Below are positions 35,255 through 42,888 of a stretch of DNA of 64,000 bases, in pieces. The DNA is from Candidatus Kuenenia hertensis (GTDB lineage Bacteria; Planctomycetota; Brocadiia; Brocadiales; Brocadiaceae). Location: assembly GCA_021646465.1 (NCBI GenBank), contig SOET01000015.1, positions 23,035-87,034 on the forward strand, read 5' to 3'. Position 1 is the stretch's first letter. Every line of letters begins with the position of its first letter. The translations under genes were made by a program, and so were the position numbers. A model generated the notes under the pieces. The model was not told where the DNA came from and did not search any database. It saw nothing but the letters and a program-made list of their open reading frames with translations.

Positions 35255-35452
35255 TTATGAAAAGGATTTCGATGAGCCGCATTGGCTTGTTTCGTTTACA
35301 TTTTTAGTATGGCTTATATAAAAATTACACTTCAGAAAATTCTTTGCACAATACTCAAGAAGATTCGGAATTTTTTGACTATTTACCTCAACACAGTAAC
35401 ACTTGCTGCTTGGCGGTGTTTTTATAAATGGACACAACTCTCTTGTCGACAT
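35255..35452 (-). CDS. Small Cys-rich protein in the KaiB-NtrC operon
   Basis: A 65-residue protein of no family I can name. It has seven Cys, most in the patterns CPFIKTPPSSKCYC and YCAKNFLKCNFY, which could ligate a metal or an Fe-S cluster. A good GGGAG precedes the ATG, and it lies 18 bases ahead of kaiB on the same strand, so I treat it as real. The spacing suggests translation together with kaiB and the regulator. A redox or metal sensing part is only a guess. Confidence 0.65.
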   Translation of the reverse strand: MSTRELCPFIKTPPSSKCYCVEVNSQKIPNLLEYCAKNFLKCNFYISHTKNVNETSQCGSSKSFS

Positions 35453-35506
35453 TTTTTCTCCCTTTTCGCTATTTTATGTATTTATTCTGTAAATTTATCA
35501 TTTTGT

Positions 35507-35863
35507 TCATTTTTTAATTATTCTATAAATACTTGATGCAGAAAGAGATACTCCTTCTCCCTGAAGGGTGATCAACAATTTCTTCATACTCCACTCCGGA
35601 TGATTTTTTTTCAATTTTTTAACTTTTTGTACCGTTAACAGGGAGATGTTTGATTTTCGCAGCCTTTTTGGTTTGCGATTTTTCTTATCGTCAGCGAGAG
35701 AAGAAGGGTTTTCGGGGTCATAACGTTTTTTCCATCTATAAAAAGTATCGGGAGAAATACCAAAATGGCGGCAGGTAAGCCTTGCGTTTCTTCCATTATT
35801 CTCATAAAACTCAAACCATCTCACTTTTTTACGGATATCATCATTCACGTTTTGCCTTTTCAC
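35507..35863 (-). CDS. Transposase-derived helix-turn-helix protein (copy 1)
   Basis: A 118-residue protein resembling only the N-terminal HTH half of IS481/IS3-type transposases: WFEFYENNGRNARLTCRHFG, ISPDTFYRWKKRYDPENPSS, then a second HTH-like region ending SASSIYRIIKK. No DDE catalytic domain follows. A close paralogue is at 36862-37356. The start is GTG at 35863, or the in-frame GTG at 35848. It is 54 bases upstream of the Cys-rich gene, on the same strand, and lies behind a sigma-54 promoter, so it may be a domesticated regulator rather than a dead insertion sequence. Confidence 0.75.
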   Translation of the reverse strand: MKRQNVNDDIRKKVRWFEFYENNGRNARLTCRHFGISPDTFYRWKKRYDPENPSSLADDKKNRKPKRLRKSNISLLTVQKVKKLKKNHPEWSMKKLLITLQGEGVSLSASSIYRIIKK

Positions 35864-36006
35864 TTTAAAAAAGACGCTTCAAAGAATGTCCGGCATCTGT
35901 TTGATTATTTCGAGGTATGTAGTTGCCATGTTCAATCCAGAATGAAAGGAATTATACCACCCAATGCGTCCGCTATCTAAATGAATTTATCGTGCATTAT
36001 TATACT

Positions 36007-36022
36007 AGCATTTGTAGTGCCA
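36007..36022 (-). promoter_or_regulatory. Sigma-54 promoter of the HTH-KaiB-NtrC operon
   Basis: On the minus strand TGGCACTACAAATGCT has the GG and GC dinucleotides 12 bases apart, as in TGGCACG-N4-TTGCW, with one mismatch (ATGC for TTGC). The predicted start is near 35995, about 130 bases before the HTH gene. The palindromes at 36183 and 36503 lie 160-500 bases upstream, suitable for enhancer binding. Confidence 0.7.
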
Positions 36023-36182
36023 TTTATGATTTAGGATTACATCTGCTCTCTTAAAAACCTGTTATCCTGTGACATAATTCCTTGTGGCATGAGGGATTCG
36101 GAAGAAATTCCGTGCTGGTTTTTTGGTTTGTTGTTAATGTCCTGTATTGCAACAGTAAAGAAAAAAGTACTTTTTTATACTG

Positions 36183-36233
36183 CAAGAGTGTGTCAGAAAT
36201 GGCACATAGTGTGCCATTTCTGACACACTCTTG
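36183..36233. promoter_or_regulatory. Perfect 24-bp-arm palindrome, candidate double UAS
   Basis: Fifty-one bases with perfect 24-base arms around a TAG centre. Each arm holds a complete dyad: TGTGTCA-GAAA-TGGCACA (36189-36206) and TGTGCCA-TTTC-TGACACA (36210-36227), whose centres are 21 bases apart, two helical turns. That phasing is typical of paired NtrC-type enhancer sites. A terminator role is unlikely because no gene ends nearby and no T-run follows. Confidence 0.7.
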
Positions 36234-36379
36234 TTATTGCGGGCGTCAAAAGTATGAAAATAGTTGTTTTTGAGCGAATGGCTTCTCTCTCAGTTTTTTT
36301 TAAATGCGGTTTTCATGGTATGTTAGAAAAAAAACGTTTTTTGCAGTACTCTTACCGGTTTATTTCAAATTTTTTGTAA

Positions 36380-36477
36380 CTATTCAGTGTAATTTCCAAA
36401 ACTACTGGGGGGTGCAGAGTGTAACTCGTTCCCAAACTGGAGTTTGGGAACGAACCGTGTAATATTTACGCAGAATA
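36380..36477. mobile_element. MITE, inverted relative of 33079-33175
   Basis: Left end TATTCAGTGTAATTT and right end AAATATTTACGCAGAATA are imperfect inverted repeats, and the inner hairpin CTCGTTCCCAAACT / AGTTTGGGAACGA matches the other copy in reverse orientation. Confidence 0.8.
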
Positions 36478-36502
36478 GATACAATTTTCTTTAAAAACAA
36501 CA

Positions 36503-36532
36503 ACAGAGTGTGTCATTCCTGACACACTCTGT
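36503..36532. promoter_or_regulatory. Palindrome with TGTGTCA-TTCC-TGACACA core, candidate UAS
   Basis: Perfect 13-base arms (ACAGAGTGTGTCA and its complement) around TTCC. The core dyad (36509-36526) is the most symmetric version of the element seen at 25966 and 36183, and adds a third candidate binding region for the same regulator. Confidence 0.65.
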
Positions 36533-36574
36533 GTCAAAACAATGAAAATTCAACGTAAGGTCGGGTTTCCCCTT

Positions 36575-36692
36575 GCGGGTTCAGATTTGTAATCTGAATC
36601 CAATAGTTTATGTGATTAATAGCGATATATACATTTCACGGTTAAATTACCACGTATGAAACGTGGGGTTCAGGTCACAGACCTGAACCCGC
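36575..36692. repeat. Dispersed repeat, family D, copy 2
   Basis: Near-identical to 33261-33384, including both GGTTCAG hairpins and the middle TTGATTAATAGCGATA block. It is followed by a G-run and another short repeat segment. Confidence 0.85.
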
Positions 36693-36714
36693 CGGGGGGG
36701 GAATCAACGTATAA

Positions 36715-36819
36715 GGTCGGGTTTCTTACCCGACAATATCAATTTGCATTGGTGGCAGGAGTTTCCTCCTGCCGCCTTGATACGGCGTGGATTGCTGTCG
36801 GGAGGAAACTCCTGACAGC
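36715..36819. repeat. Cluster of family B and two family C hairpins
   Basis: GTCGGGT / ACCCGAC (36715-36735), then GGTGGCAGGAG / CTCCTGCCGCC (36751-36776) and GCTGTCGGGAG / CTCCTGACAGC (36794-36819). The paired family C hairpins mirror those at 33518-33584. Confidence 0.8.
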
Positions 36820-36861
36820 ACAAAAATATTTCGAAAACCTGATTTGTTTGACTATACATTA

Positions 36862-37356
36862 CTATTCCCGGTTGTTACAACGCTCTACTTCCCGGTTTTT
36901 TTGATTATCCTTCCAGAGTTTCAGAAGGGAAAGATATTCACTGTATCCCGTTATCTTCCGGTCATTTTTTTCGTCTCGTTTAGTCTCATGGTTCTGAAAC
37001 GGTCTCTGTCGTTTTAGCCTGTTAATTATTCTGTAAAACGTGGAAAGAGAAATATCAATATTCTCCCTTCTCAGCAGGTCTTTGATTTCTTTTTTGTTTT
37101 TTACAGGATGTGTCTCCAATAATATCTTTATCCTGTCTATTACTTCCTGAGAGGTCGATAATTGTCTTGTACGCTTTGGCCTCCGTGACTTTTTATCATC
37201 TTTAAGGGAAGAAGGGTCATTCGGACGATAACGCTTCTTCCACCGGTAAAAAGTATCGGGAGAGATACCAAAATACTTGCACGTCTTTCTCGCATTTCTC
37301 CCGCATTCTTCGTAATATTCAAACCAGGCTTGCCTTCTTTTGACTTCTTCCGACAC
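36862..37356 (-). CDS. Transposase-derived helix-turn-helix protein (copy 2)
   Basis: A 164-residue paralogue of the protein at 35507: WFEYYEECGRNARKTCKYFG, ISPDTFYRWKKRYRPNDPSS, a second HTH-like region (INDISLSTFYRII type ending STFYRIINRLKRQRP) and a charged C-terminal tail not present in copy 1. It likewise lacks a DDE domain. The start is GTG at 37356. It stands alone between two repeat-rich gaps. It could be a regulator or a transposase fragment; equal preservation of the two copies favours a retained function. Confidence 0.7.
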   Translation of the reverse strand: MSEEVKRRQAWFEYYEECGRNARKTCKYFGISPDTFYRWKKRYRPNDPSSLKDDKKSRRPKRTRQLSTSQEVIDRIKILLETHPVKNKKEIKDLLRRENIDISLSTFYRIINRLKRQRPFQNHETKRDEKNDRKITGYSEYLSLLKLWKDNQKNREVERCNNRE

Positions 37357-37569
37357 GTTTCTTCTTTCTCTTTAATAAACTTGTTATTCGATCTGACAGA
37401 ACGTTTGATGATTTCTGGAGTTATAATATATTTGCTCCCTGCACACAAATAGAAAATAATTTGACTTATTTCTTCAAATGTACTAGATTAATCCCGTAAT
37501 TTCTTATCAGAAAAAATCTTTACTACTTATATGGTTACTACTTAAGAATATTTAAACAGCGTTATCACC

Positions 37570-38967
37570 ATGAAAAGCAGTTCTGCGCAAAAACCGGAAA
37601 CAAAGAATTGGATATCACCATTAAGAAACCTTTTAGGGGGAAAAAATGTCCTTTGTGCCCTTGAAGACCGATTATGCTATGCATACGACGGTTCAAAACA
37701 AAAATACCTTCCCGATGTTGTTGTTCGGCCACAAACAACTAAACACGTATCGGATGCGGTACGGCTTGCAAATGAACATGAAATTCCGGTATATCCCCGC
37801 GGTGCTGGTTCTGGCCTTACCGGAGGCGCGGTGCCGGTTTTTGGCGGCATGGTATTAGACTTTACCCAAATGAACCGCATCCTGGAAATACGCCCCGAAG
37901 ACCTCGTCGCCACGGTTGAGCCAGGCGTGGTTACACAGACATTACAATCAGAGGTTGCCAGATATAAGCTTTTTTATCCTCCCGACCCCGCAAGCGCCGC
38001 ATTCTCTACCATCGGCGGCAACGCGGCGGAATGTGCAGGGGGGATCACAGGGTTAAAATACGGCGTCACAAGGGATTATATTCTTGCTCTGGAAGTGGTG
38101 CTTGCCGATGGAAGTATCATTACCACCGGACGTAAGACATTGAAGAGTGTTACGGGCTATGATCTTACACGGCTTCTTGTCGGCTCTGAAGGCACGTTGG
38201 GCATTTTTACCAAAATCACGGTAAAACTGATCCCTTTGCCGGAAAAAATTGAAACGCTTCTGGTCTTTTTCCCGACGCCAGAAGATGCCGTTGCATCTGC
38301 GAATGGAATCATCTCTCACAATATTCTGCCCCGTGCGCTTGAATTTATTGACAAATCAAGCATCGACTGTATTAAAGGGTACCGCCAGGAAATAGATTTG
38401 CCAAAAGAGGCAAACGCAATCCTTCTCATAGATATCGACGGCGAGGAAAAAAGTGTTCAAAAAGGAATATCGTTCGTAGAAATGTTTGTCTCCGAAAACA
38501 ACGCCATAAAGGTAATTTCCGCAAGAGATACAAAAAGGCGTGACGCCCTCTGGGAGGTGCGGCGCATTCTTTCACCTGCTCTTTATAAAATTGCACCCTT
38601 TAAAATTAATGAGGATATTTGCGTCCCCCGAAGTCAAATATTAGAAATGCTCCACACTATCAGTAAGATTAACACACGGTATCCCGGCTTAAAGGCGGTA
38701 AATTTCGGACATATCGGGGATGGCAATATTCATGTTAATGTAATGTACGAAAAAGAAGAAGACCGTTCATTCGCAGAAAAAATGGTTGATGATATTATTT
38801 ACAGCGCCATCCGGCTTGGAGGTACTATTTCCGGCGAGCATGGTATCGGTAACGTAAAATCAAAGTTTCTGCCATTCGAAATAGCGCCGCAGGAACTGCA
38901 GATTATGAAAGATATTAAACATTTGTTTGATCCGAAAGGGATATTAAATCCCGGTAAATTTTTTTAA
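37570..38967 (+). CDS. glcD: GlcD-type FAD-linked glycolate/D-lactate oxidase
   Basis: A 465-residue flavoprotein of the FAD-binding PCMH/VAO family. The FAD site is YPRGAGSGLTGGAVP, then STIGGNAAECAGGITGLKYGVTRDY and VGSEGTLGIFTKITVKL. The C-terminal FAD-linked oxidase domain has VNFGHIGDGNIHVN and SGEHGIGNVKSKFL. It oxidises a D-2-hydroxyacid such as glycolate or D-lactate. No GlcE or GlcF-type Fe-S partner is adjacent. In a carbon-fixing cell it might salvage glycolate, but substrate is inferred. The transaminase gene follows 65 bases later on the same strand. Confidence 0.92.
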   Translation: MKSSSAQKPETKNWISPLRNLLGGKNVLCALEDRLCYAYDGSKQKYLPDVVVRPQTTKHVSDAVRLANEHEIPVYPRGAGSGLTGGAVPVFGGMVLDFTQMNRILEIRPEDLVATVEPGVVTQTLQSEVARYKLFYPPDPASAAFSTIGGNAAECAGGITGLKYGVTRDYILALEVVLADGSIITTGRKTLKSVTGYDLTRLLVGSEGTLGIFTKITVKLIPLPEKIETLLVFFPTPEDAVASANGIISHNILPRALEFIDKSSIDCIKGYRQEIDLPKEANAILLIDIDGEEKSVQKGISFVEMFVSENNAIKVISARDTKRRDALWEVRRILSPALYKIAPFKINEDICVPRSQILEMLHTISKINTRYPGLKAVNFGHIGDGNIHVNVMYEKEEDRSFAEKMVDDIIYSAIRLGGTISGEHGIGNVKSKFLPFEIAPQELQIMKDIKHLFDPKGILNPGKFF

Positions 38968-38974
38968 TAATTTT

Positions 38975-39003
38975 GTAGAGACAGGTTTCAAACCTGTCTC
39001 TAC
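38975..39003 (+). terminator. Hairpin with family A ends between glcD and the aminotransferase gene
   Basis: Perfect 13-base arms GTAGAGACAGGTT / AACCTGTCTCTAC around TCA, starting 7 bases after the glcD stop. The outer bases match family A repeats but the core differs. No clear T-run follows, so it may limit rather than end transcription. Confidence 0.5.
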
Positions 39004-39032
39004 GATGGTTCAGAAAAAGGAGTCTTTTTTTT

Positions 39033-40208
39033 ATGGTATTATCGAGAGTCGCACGGGAAATACAGGCATCCGCCACACTTGCCATTACCGCCAAGGCAAA
39101 ACAATTAGCCGCAGAAGGGAAAGACGTCATTGGTTTTGGTGCAGGAGAACCGGATTTTGACACACCGGAAAACATAAAAACCGCCGCTATTAAAGCCATA
39201 AAAGATGGCTTTACCAAATACACCCCCACATCAGGCACTCCAAAATTAAAAGAGGCTATCTGTGAAAAACTTTTCAAAGAAAACAACCTGAAATACTCCC
39301 CTTCACAGATTCTTGTCTCTGCGGGTGCAAAACAATCTATTTGCAATATAGTGCTCGTATTGTGTGATATCGGCGATGAAGTAATCATTCCTACCCCTTA
39401 TTGGGTAAGCTATCCGGAAATGGTAACGTTAGCAGGGGCTAAACCTGTTTTTCTGGAAACTAACGACAAAGACCATTTTAAAATTACTAAAGATTCCCTG
39501 GCAAGCGTCATCACGCCGAAAACAAAACTGCTTTTTTTAAACAGTCCCTCTAACCCCACAGGCATGGTCTATTCAGAAGAAGAATTGCGGGAAATTGTTC
39601 TGTTTGCCGTTGAAAAGGGTTTATATGTAATTTCTGATGAAATCTATGAAAAAATCCTTTATGACGGCGTCAAGCACTTCAGCCCGGCGGCGATTAATGA
39701 TGACTGCTATAATAACGTGATAACGATAAACGGTTTTTCAAAGGTTTACTCAATGACCGGCTGGCGACTGGGCTATGCCGCAGGCCCGGAGACAATAATC
39801 AAAGCGGCAACAAATATTCAGGACCATACTACCTCCGGGGCAAGTTCCATTACCCAGATTGCGGGGCTCGAAGCCCTTCGGGGCAATCAGGACTCGGTAA
39901 ACAATATGGTAGCGGAATTCGACCGGCGCAGGAAATATATCGTTGACAGGCTCAATGCAATGAAAGGTATTTCTTGTCTGTTACCACAAGGGGCTTTTTA
40001 TGCCTTTCCCAATGTATCCGGTCTCTATAACCATCTCTCCGTAAAAGGTTCTTTTGATCTTGTCTCTCTCCTGCTTGAAAAAGCACACGTTGCGTTTGTC
40101 CCCGGCGCCCCCTTTGGCGCTGATGCATATATAAGGATTTCATACGCAACATCTATGGAGAATATTAAAAAAGGTATGGACCGGTTCGAGAAATTTTTGC
40201 AAACTTAA
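39033..40208 (+). CDS. aspC: Class I pyridoxal-phosphate aminotransferase (aspartate type)
   Basis: A 391-residue fold-type I transaminase, subgroup I-gamma, which usually interconverts aspartate and oxaloacetate. The signatures are GFGAGEPDFDTPENI, YTPTSGTPKLKEAI, SAGAKQSI, NSPSNPTGMVYS, VISDEIYEKILYDG and the cofactor-Lys region TINGFSKVYSMTGWRLGYAAG. A strong AAGGAG precedes the ATG. Substrate specificity (aspartate, possibly prephenate) is inferred from the family. Confidence 0.92.
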   Translation: MVLSRVAREIQASATLAITAKAKQLAAEGKDVIGFGAGEPDFDTPENIKTAAIKAIKDGFTKYTPTSGTPKLKEAICEKLFKENNLKYSPSQILVSAGAKQSICNIVLVLCDIGDEVIIPTPYWVSYPEMVTLAGAKPVFLETNDKDHFKITKDSLASVITPKTKLLFLNSPSNPTGMVYSEEELREIVLFAVEKGLYVISDEIYEKILYDGVKHFSPAAINDDCYNNVITINGFSKVYSMTGWRLGYAAGPETIIKAATNIQDHTTSGASSITQIAGLEALRGNQDSVNNMVAEFDRRRKYIVDRLNAMKGISCLLPQGAFYAFPNVSGLYNHLSVKGSFDLVSLLLEKAHVAFVPGAPFGADAYIRISYATSMENIKKGMDRFEKFLQT

Positions 40209-40344
40209 TTAAATGTATCATTCTGCTTAAAAAACCAGCGTGTTAAATGGATATTGCTATTTAGCATACTATGTGGTAAATAGTAGTTATCTTCTATTGA
40301 TTCCGTAACAGTCCGCAATGCTTTATAATACCGGAGGTAAGATA

Positions 40345-40548
40345 ATGGATTTACCCGATGCATTAGAGATGGTAATAAATGATGAACGGGAATTGCAGGA
40401 AAAATATAAAAAGCTGGCAGAAGAAGAACAAAACCCTTTTGTTAAAGCTTTTTTTAAAAGAATCGTAAAAGACGCATTGAAACATGAAAAAAAGGTTCAT
40501 AAAAAATACGAAAAACTTTTATCTGCCTTAAAAAAGAAGACGTATTAA
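40345..40548 (+). CDS. Short ferritin-like/rubrerythrin-half protein
   Basis: A 67-residue, mostly helical protein: DALEMVINDERELQEKYKKLAEE, then NPFVKAFFKRIVKDALKHEKKVHKKY. The spacing of Glu and (E/K)-x-x-H residues resembles one helical hairpin of rubrerythrin-like proteins, but only part of the di-iron ligand set is there. An excellent GGAGGTAAG lies before the ATG at 40345, which is better than the upstream ATG at 40318. It may dimerise to make a four-helix bundle. Function unknown. Confidence 0.6.
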   Translation: MDLPDALEMVINDERELQEKYKKLAEEEQNPFVKAFFKRIVKDALKHEKKVHKKYEKLLSALKKKTY

Positions 40549-40783
40549 TCACTGGATAAGAATTAATATATTTGATGGCTCTGCAAGAAGCAGGGAATCT
40601 TTTGCTTTTTTTTGTTAAGAAATTTTTCTCTTCTGCCGTTTTTCTATTTTTGCATTCACAACATGTCCTTCTCAAATCAGGCATCCATTTCTGAACAATA
40701 TTTTAAGTAAGGGCTGAAGATTTTTAGCTCCAACATTTATGTAATGGATTTCAATTGCAGTTATAATAATATTTTTAAATTAT

Positions 40784-40862
40784 GCCTTCGGCGGCTTTAT
40801 GGGATAAAACATTTCAACGTAGGGGCTGAAAATCTTCAGCCCCTACAAAGATTGAAATTCCT
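40784..40862 (+). repeat. Dispersed repeat, family E, copy 1
   Basis: CCTTCGGCGGCTTT at the left, a hairpin TAGGGGCTGAA / TTCAGCCCCTA in the middle and AAAGATTGAAATTCC at the right. An inverted copy lies at 63637-63715. A degenerate relative precedes 33500. Confidence 0.85.
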
Positions 40863-40885
40863 AAACGTTAAATTATGCGTAGGCC

Positions 40886-40911
40886 GCTGTCAGGAGAAAA
40901 CTCCTGACAGC
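40886..40911 (+). repeat. Family C hairpin upstream of obgE
   Basis: Perfect GCTGTCAGGAG / CTCCTGACAGC arms with an AAAA loop, ending 28 bases before the obgE start, so it would be in the leader or promoter of that gene. Confidence 0.85.
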
Positions 40912-40939
40912 ACAAAATTATTCATATGGAGTTCACCGT

Positions 40940-41989
40940 ATGTTTGTAGATGAAGCTACTATATATGTAAAAGGCGGCGACGGCGGAAACGGTTGCGTTA
41001 GTTTCCGCAGAGAAAAATATGTGCCTCACGGCGGGCCGGACGGCGGCGACGGCGGAAAAGGCGGAGATATTCTATTACAGGTAAGTGAAAAAATAGAAAC
41101 CCTTTTAGACATTACTTCCAGAGCCAAATACATCGCAAATAACGGCGCTCATGGCAAAGGTTCCAACAAGAACGGCAAAGACGGAAAAGATATCATCCTG
41201 TTATTGCCGCGAGGTACGCTAATAAAGGATAAGCCCAGCAGCCGTGTCTTAAAGGACATGAGCACGGTTGGAGAAAGCATTGTCATTGCCAGAGGGGGAA
41301 GGGGAGGAAGAGGAAACAAACATTTCGCAACATCAACAAATCGTGTTCCCCGCCAGGCGGAAGAAGGCAAACCGGGAGAAGAACGGTGGCTTATTCTAGA
41401 GTTAAAGCTTTTCGCAGACGTCGGCCTTATTGGTATGCCCAACGCAGGAAAATCTACATTACTCTCACGCATTTCCAAAGCACGGCCTAAAATTGCAGAT
41501 TATCCTTTTACCACATTACAACCGCAATTGGGTGTTGTGGAAATAGAAAACTTTCGCCGCTTTATCGTTGCAGATATCCCTGGCCTTATAGAAGGCGCAC
41601 ATAAAGGTATCGGACTTGGCGATGAGTTTCTGCGCCACATTGAAAGAACGAAGGTATTGGTGCACCTGGTAGACGCCTCGGTCTTTCCGGAAAAAGATCC
41701 TGTTGAAGCATACCATATTATCCGTAATGAATTACAGCAGTACAATCCAAAACTCGCGGAAAAAAACGAAATTGTTGTAGCCAACAAAATGGACCTCCTT
41801 GACGAGGAGAAGGGAGCGGCGTGCGTAAAATATCTGGAAGAAAAGATTTCCCGCCCTGTATGCCCCATTTCAACAATAACGGGAAAAAATCTTAACCGCC
41901 TGATCTATTTGATGTCAAAAACATTACAAAAAGAGGACGATCAAACACTCTCCTCCCACCGGCAGGCAGGCCTAAATTCCCTCTATTAG
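40940..41989 (+). CDS. obgE: Ribosome-associated GTPase ObgE/CgtA
   Basis: A 349-residue essential GTPase of 50S ribosome assembly. The Gly-rich Obg fold (KGGDGGNGCVSFRREKYVPHGGPDGG, residues about 10-150) precedes the G domain with G1 LIGMPNAGKSTLLS, the YPFTTL switch, G3 VADIPGLIEGAHKG, and G4 NKMD. The end is short, without the C-terminal TGS-like domain, as in many Obg proteins. The last 15 codons (after KTLQKEDDQ) run into a sequence resembling a repeat hairpin (CCCTCTATTAGAGG), so the tail may be repeat-derived. GGAG lies 8 bases before the ATG. Confidence 0.95.
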   Translation: MFVDEATIYVKGGDGGNGCVSFRREKYVPHGGPDGGDGGKGGDILLQVSEKIETLLDITSRAKYIANNGAHGKGSNKNGKDGKDIILLLPRGTLIKDKPSSRVLKDMSTVGESIVIARGGRGGRGNKHFATSTNRVPRQAEEGKPGEERWLILELKLFADVGLIGMPNAGKSTLLSRISKARPKIADYPFTTLQPQLGVVEIENFRRFIVADIPGLIEGAHKGIGLGDEFLRHIERTKVLVHLVDASVFPEKDPVEAYHIIRNELQQYNPKLAEKNEIVVANKMDLLDEEKGAACVKYLEEKISRPVCPISTITGKNLNRLIYLMSKTLQKEDDQTLSSHRQAGLNSLY

Positions 41990-42086
41990 AGGAAAGGTGA
42001 TAAGGAGACTTGCAACCAGGGTATCCAAACAAAAATGTGGGTAAAGATAAGCTGGTACAATTCGAAACCTTTATTTGATTAACTAT

Positions 42087-42854
42087 ATGCTGCTGGCAAT
42101 TGATATTGGCAATACAAACATCCATGCCGGAGTTTTTGAAGAAGATATTCTCTGTTCCTCTTTTTTCTTCAACTGCGCAGAATTTCATTTACTAAAGGAA
42201 AACCTTGTAAAAGCCTTGTCTGGCCATTTGGTCAAAAAACAAGTCCCGGCGGCGGTTGTTTCCTCAGTAAATCCGAAAGCGGAATGTTTTGTTCTCGATC
42301 AAATAAAAGAACTTCTCCTGGTGAAACCAGAAAGAATAGGAACAGACATCCCCGTTCCCCTCGCAGTCCTGGTTGATCAACCGGAAAAAGTCGGCGCCGA
42401 CAGATTGCTAAACGCGCTTGCTGTTTACGAACGTGTACATGATTCGACAATAATAATTGATGCTGGCACTGCAATTACCGTTGACGTGATAAATAATCAC
42501 GGCGCTTTTACCGGCGGCATTATTGCCCCCGGCATGGAGATTTCTTCAAGGGCATTGCAAAGCTATACTGCATTACTGCCAAAAGTATCTATCACAAAAC
42601 CGAAAACCATTTTGGGGAAAAACACACATGAAGCAATAAGCTCAGGAATTTACTGGGGCACAATTGGAATGATAAAGCAATACCTCGAACTGCTTTTTTT
42701 GGAACTCAACGATAAACCAGTAATCGTTGCTACGGGTGGAGACGCCCATATCCTGGCGAAGGAAATACCCGGAATAACTTCTGTAATACCTGCTCTTACA
42801 CTGGAAGGTATAAAATTGGCGTACAAGATTTCTCGGGAAAAGGCAAAAAAGTGA
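42087..42854 (+). CDS. coaX: Type III pantothenate kinase CoaX
   Basis: A 255-residue enzyme for the first step of coenzyme A synthesis. Typical acetate/sugar kinase-fold motifs are seen: LLAIDIGNTNIHAGVF (P-loop-like), the DRLLNALAVYERV segment with GADR, IIIDAGTAITVDVI and GGIIAPGM, then GTIGMIKQYLE and IVATGGDAHIL. The ATG at 42087 is preferred to an upstream TTG, because MLLAIDIGNT is the family start. It follows obgE by about 100 bases. Confidence 0.95.
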   Translation: MLLAIDIGNTNIHAGVFEEDILCSSFFFNCAEFHLLKENLVKALSGHLVKKQVPAAVVSSVNPKAECFVLDQIKELLLVKPERIGTDIPVPLAVLVDQPEKVGADRLLNALAVYERVHDSTIIIDAGTAITVDVINNHGAFTGGIIAPGMEISSRALQSYTALLPKVSITKPKTILGKNTHEAISSGIYWGTIGMIKQYLELLFLELNDKPVIVATGGDAHILAKEIPGITSVIPALTLEGIKLAYKISREKAKK

Positions 42855-42863
42855 ATTCCTTTC

Positions 42864-42876
42864 GCCCTTTCAGGGC
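42864..42876. terminator. Small hairpin between convergent genes
   Basis: GCCCT / AGGGC around TTC, lying in the 34 bases between the coaX stop and the convergent TPR gene. A weak T-rich flank follows. Short stem, so only moderately convincing. Confidence 0.4.
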
Positions 42877-42888
42877 TAATTAAATTTA

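Larger units (their letters stand above)
35864..36861. other. 1-kb regulatory and repeat-rich region
   Basis: No gene is visible in about 1000 bases. It holds a minus-strand sigma-54 promoter (36007-36022), two large TGTGYCA dyad palindromes (36183-36233, 36503-36532), a MITE (36380-36477), repeat D copy 2 (36575-36692), and family B and C hairpins (36715-36819). Confidence 0.8.
40549..40939. other. Intergenic region carrying dispersed repeats
   Basis: About 390 bases. It contains repeat E (40784-40862) and a family C hairpin (40886-40911), and shortly before that a degenerate piece (about 40708-40740) of the AGGGGCTGAAGATTTT block. The last 25 bases hold the obgE leader. Confidence 0.7.

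Noticed and set aside
36183..36233. Transcription terminator
   Set aside because: Despite the strong stem there is no T-run and no gene ends nearby; internal repeated dyads fit protein binding better.
36342..36357. Another minus-strand sigma-54-like promoter with correct GG-GC spacing
   Set aside because: The -24 part (CGGTAAG) is a poor match, and transcription would run into repeats and the palindrome without a gene within 450 bases other than the operon that already has a better promoter.
24768..36819. CRISPR array from the many short repeats
   Set aside because: The repeats are palindromic, of several kinds, irregularly spaced by hundreds to thousands of bases, and no cas gene is present.
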